Shown here one piece after another: positions 61,490 to 64,000 of a stretch of DNA of 64,000 nt (within the stretch, counting starts at the first letter, position 1; each line of letters begins with the position of its first letter). Location of the stretch: NCBI GenBank assembly GCA_963791625.1, contig CAWBTA010000006.1, positions 1,178,001 through 1,242,000 of the forward strand, written 5' to 3'. The stretch is from JANMCE01 sp963791625 (GTDB lineage: Bacteria; Actinomycetota; Acidimicrobiia; Acidimicrobiales; Ilumatobacteraceae). The translations under genes and the position numbers were made by a program. Below the pieces are notes generated by a model. The model saw only the letters and a list, made by a program, of their open reading frames with translations. It was not told the origin of the DNA and did not search any database.

Positions 61490-62089
61490 TTACAAATTTT
61501 CTGCGGTTTCTGGCACAAGGTCGCGCAACAACTCGTGCCTGGTCTCGTCCCGCAGGACGACGGCCACGTGAAGTGCCGGGTGCTCAACGGCGAGCTCCAC
61601 CGGTCCGGCCCGAAAGGCGTCGATTTGCGCGTTGGAAAGCTCGAAACGGACGTAGTGCACGGTTGAGGTGATGTCTTCACGGGTCAGCTGTGCGGCGTGC
61701 TGTTCTTCGACCACGGCTTTGACGACATGACCGGGCAGGCGCAATTCGAGCGCACGTTCAATTCCGACCAGGCGGGGCAACCAGTCCCGCAGGGCCAGTT
61801 CGGAAGTGAGTTCGATGAACATGGTGGCCGACAACTGGCCGGGCTCGGGGATGAGGGTGTTGTAGGTGTCGAGTTCGCTCTGGATACCGGCATCGGTGAA
61901 AATCTTCTCGACGCGGGCCATTTCCTGGACCTGAAATCGCATCGTGTCCCGGTTCTCGAACACGAAGGTGATCATGTTGCCGACCTGGACGCGTCGCAAT
62001 CGTTTGAGCAAAACAATGTGCTCCCGGAACGACTCACGTTCACGTTCGTAGGCCCGCGTGTCTGCGATATCGGCCAGTGTCAGCTTCAT
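61490..62089 (-). CDS. DUF3501 family protein
   Basis: DUF3501 proteins are found next to rubrerythrin and a CCG-type Fe-S protein in many bacteria, and their role is unknown. The 199 residues begin MKLTLADIADTRAYERERES. FREHIVLLKRLRRVQVGN, ENRDTMRFQVQEMARVEKIF and LIPEPGQLSATMFIEL follow, all typical. No signal or membrane segment is seen. It starts directly after the Fe-S protein stop. Confidence 0.9.
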   Translation of the reverse strand: MKLTLADIADTRAYERERESFREHIVLLKRLRRVQVGNMITFVFENRDTMRFQVQEMARVEKIFTDAGIQSELDTYNTLIPEPGQLSATMFIELTSELALRDWLPRLVGIERALELRLPGHVVKAVVEEQHAAQLTREDITSTVHYVRFELSNAQIDAFRAGPVELAVEHPALHVAVVLRDETRHELLRDLVPETAENL

Positions 62090-63397
62090 TCAGTTCTCCT
62101 CGGGGATGCCATAGGCGCGGGCCACCATCTGCATCGGATGCACCGGCACCCGTCCGGTCTGTTCGGTGATGACGCCGTTGGCCAGGTGGCAGTCGCCGGC
62201 CACGATGTCGCCCCCGGCTTTGGCGATTTCGTCGCCGAGCTTCTTGCCGATCGGGATCGACATGTTGGCGTTCTCGGCTCGCAGCCCCCACATGCCGTCG
62301 ATGCCGGAGCACTGCTGCACGAGCTTCACTTTGGTGCCGGTGAGCTTCATGAGGTCACGGCTTTTCAGCCCGATGTTTTGGGCCCTCAGGTGACACGGCG
62401 TGTGATAGGTGACGGTGTCGGGCACATCACCGGGAAACACCATGTCGAGACTGCGACCGTCGTCCTTGTGAAGGCGGATCAGGTACTCGGAGGAGTCGAA
62501 TGTGTGCTCTGCCACCAGTTTCGCGTCGGGCCCACCCACGTAGTCGATGTAGTCCTTCTTCAAGATGAACGAGCAGGTGGGCTGCGGCACCACGATGTCG
62601 TTGCCGGCCCGAACCGAGGCGGCGAGCGCCTTGATGTTCTTGGCGGCCTGCTTGGTGAAACTGTCGACGTCTCCCGAATGAAGGAACGGTGCGCCGCAGC
62701 AGCCTGCGCCTTCGGCAAGAGAGCATTCGACACCGTTGCGCTCGTAAACCTTCACGAGGTCCTTGCCGATGTTCGGGGCCTGGTACTCAACGAGACAGGT
62801 GGGATAGAGCGTGACCTGGGACTGCCGATTGGCGAGGCGGACACGCGGCCGCTTGGCAAACCAGGTGGAGAAACGCTGCCGAGCAAAAGGCTGCACCAAA
62901 CGTTGCGACGACACGCCGGCCGTCTTCTCGATGACCTTGCGCATGAGGGAACCGGGCTTACCGGTGGCCGCATTGGCCAAGGGTGCAACCGAGGTGCCAA
63001 GTTTGCCGACCAGATCGGTATGGCCCATGACGTTGGTGGTAAACGCCTTGCGCTTGTCGACCTGCTTGGTAGCAGTGCGCATCGCGTCAGCGCGCAGCAT
63101 GAGGCGAGGAAAATCAAGCGCCCACTCGTGGCCCTTCGCCGGGGTGTATGGGCAGTTGATGTCGCACAGCTTGCATTGAAAACACTCATCGACAACCTGG
63201 TCCTGCTGCACCTTGGTGAGCTTGGCCGAGTCCTGATCGTCGTGCGCGTCGATGTAGCTGAAGAGCGTCGGGAACGAGGTACAGAACTTGAAGCAGAGAC
63301 GGCACCCGTGGCACAGGTCGTACACACGGGTCATCTCGTCGCGAACGTCGGCTTCGTCCAAGTACTTGGGATGGTGAGGGTCGTAGATAGTCGTCAC
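62090..63397 (-). CDS. Fe-S protein with two CCG domains (heterodisulfide-reductase-like)
   Basis: This redox protein has 435 residues. The N-terminus carries two 4Fe-4S motifs, CHGCRLCFKFCTSFP and CFQCKLCDINCPYTP. Two CCG domains follow (EGAGCCGAPFLHSGDV and the later QQCSGIDGMWGL and AGDCHLANG). It belongs to the GlpC/HdrB-like family that accompanies rubrerythrin and DUF3501. The GTG at 63397 starts MTTIYDPHHPKYLDE. A longer frame reaches 63985 but is antisense-like low complexity over the rubrerythrin gene. It is probably the electron partner of rubrerythrin. Confidence 0.92.
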   Translation of the reverse strand: MTTIYDPHHPKYLDEADVRDEMTRVYDLCHGCRLCFKFCTSFPTLFSYIDAHDDQDSAKLTKVQQDQVVDECFQCKLCDINCPYTPAKGHEWALDFPRLMLRADAMRTATKQVDKRKAFTTNVMGHTDLVGKLGTSVAPLANAATGKPGSLMRKVIEKTAGVSSQRLVQPFARQRFSTWFAKRPRVRLANRQSQVTLYPTCLVEYQAPNIGKDLVKVYERNGVECSLAEGAGCCGAPFLHSGDVDSFTKQAAKNIKALAASVRAGNDIVVPQPTCSFILKKDYIDYVGGPDAKLVAEHTFDSSEYLIRLHKDDGRSLDMVFPGDVPDTVTYHTPCHLRAQNIGLKSRDLMKLTGTKVKLVQQCSGIDGMWGLRAENANMSIPIGKKLGDEIAKAGGDIVAGDCHLANGVITEQTGRVPVHPMQMVARAYGIPEEN

Positions 63398-63497
63398 GAC
63401 GCGCTTTCTCTCGCAAGGGTGAGGTCGTACTGCGGGTGCGCCGGCCGGGACTCGCCCGGCGCACCACGATGACTCAGGTAAAGCAGGTTTACTTTGC

Positions 63498-63917
<420 letters not shown>

Positions 63918-64000
63918 GCGGGTCTTGCTCCTTGGGTTGTGGGATTAACTATGAGGTTTGGGCTGATGACGAGCACGATGCGCAATGGCCATGAATGGCG

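Noticed and set aside
61697..63472. Plus-strand open frame of 591 codons
   Set aside because: It is the complement of the DUF3501 and Fe-S protein genes and has no recognisable domain.
63951..64000. Possible plus-strand gene start (ATG AGG TTT ...) divergent from rubrerythrin
   Set aside because: Only 17 codons are visible before the window ends, with no clear ribosome binding site, so it cannot be supported.

Overview
The window looks like chromosomal DNA of an actinobacterium. It is GC-rich and carries a complete Pup-proteasome locus (mpa, dop, pup, prcB, prcA, pafA), a WhiB regulator, an F420-type nitroreductase-like protein and a Tat/HelY block. The order mpa-dop-pup-prcB-prcA ... pafA ... 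tat-helY resembles the Mycobacterium tuberculosis Rv2092c-Rv2118c region. Several genes suggest the class Acidimicrobiia rather than Mycobacteriales (split GlcDEF, a rubrerythrin/Fe-S/DUF3501 trio, an RLLDSR-type repeat surface protein), but this placement is an inference from gene content.

Layout. 1-6.0 kb: helY (cut by the left edge), tatC, tatB/A, a glycerophosphodiesterase and two tandem signal peptidases I. 6.0-12.8 kb: pafA, a small DUF2007 gene, then prcA, prcB, pup, dop and mpa, all on the minus strand except DUF2007. 12.9-16.1 kb: two tandem 3Fe-4S ferredoxins, a DDN-like protein and a secreted repeat protein. 16.1-23.8 kb: a long minus-strand gene string led by a TetR gene (split NDP-forming acyl-CoA synthetase, dacB, Lon-N protein, small membrane proteins, a TtuB-like sulfur carrier, TtuA, TrmI). 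Its divergent partner is a fatty-acid desaturase across a palindromic operator. 24-30.6 kb: a FIST-domain protein in frame with transketolase, transaldolase and a LOG-family protein. 30.7-31.4 kb: a HicAB toxin-antitoxin module with a 38-bp operator. 31.4-35.8 kb: glcD, glcE, glcF and a Cys-rich unknown. 35.8-41.3 kb: a large membrane protein, a diguanylate cyclase and a NarL-type two-component pair. 41.5-48.5 kb: typA, rnd, rhodanese, mobA, DUF3151, a histidine phosphatase and an M18 aminopeptidase. 48.5-55.6 kb: a continuous biosynthetic and cell-cycle string (scpA, scpB, rluB, tyrA, aroA, cmk, plsC, argJ-like). 55.7-64 kb: trpS, an orphan mobile-mystery-A-like HTH, a pentapeptide-repeat protein, thrB, trpD, whiB, and the DUF3501/CCG/rubrerythrin operon.

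Two points matter most to a reader. First, at least six conserved genes (lepB copy 1, ttuA, dacB, glcD, typA and the pentapeptide gene) are each broken by one base gained or lost in a short homopolymer. In each case the other frame restores the family sequence exactly, so sequence error is more likely than gene decay. Second, a TtuB-like ubiquitin-fold sulfur carrier, a TtuA-type tRNA thiolase and the m1A58 methyltransferase TrmI sit together in one translationally coupled string. This implies T-loop tRNA modification (s2U/s2T54 plus m1A58) in an organism with no other visible sign of thermophily, and the carrier ends in Gly-Gly-Ala instead of Gly-Gly.
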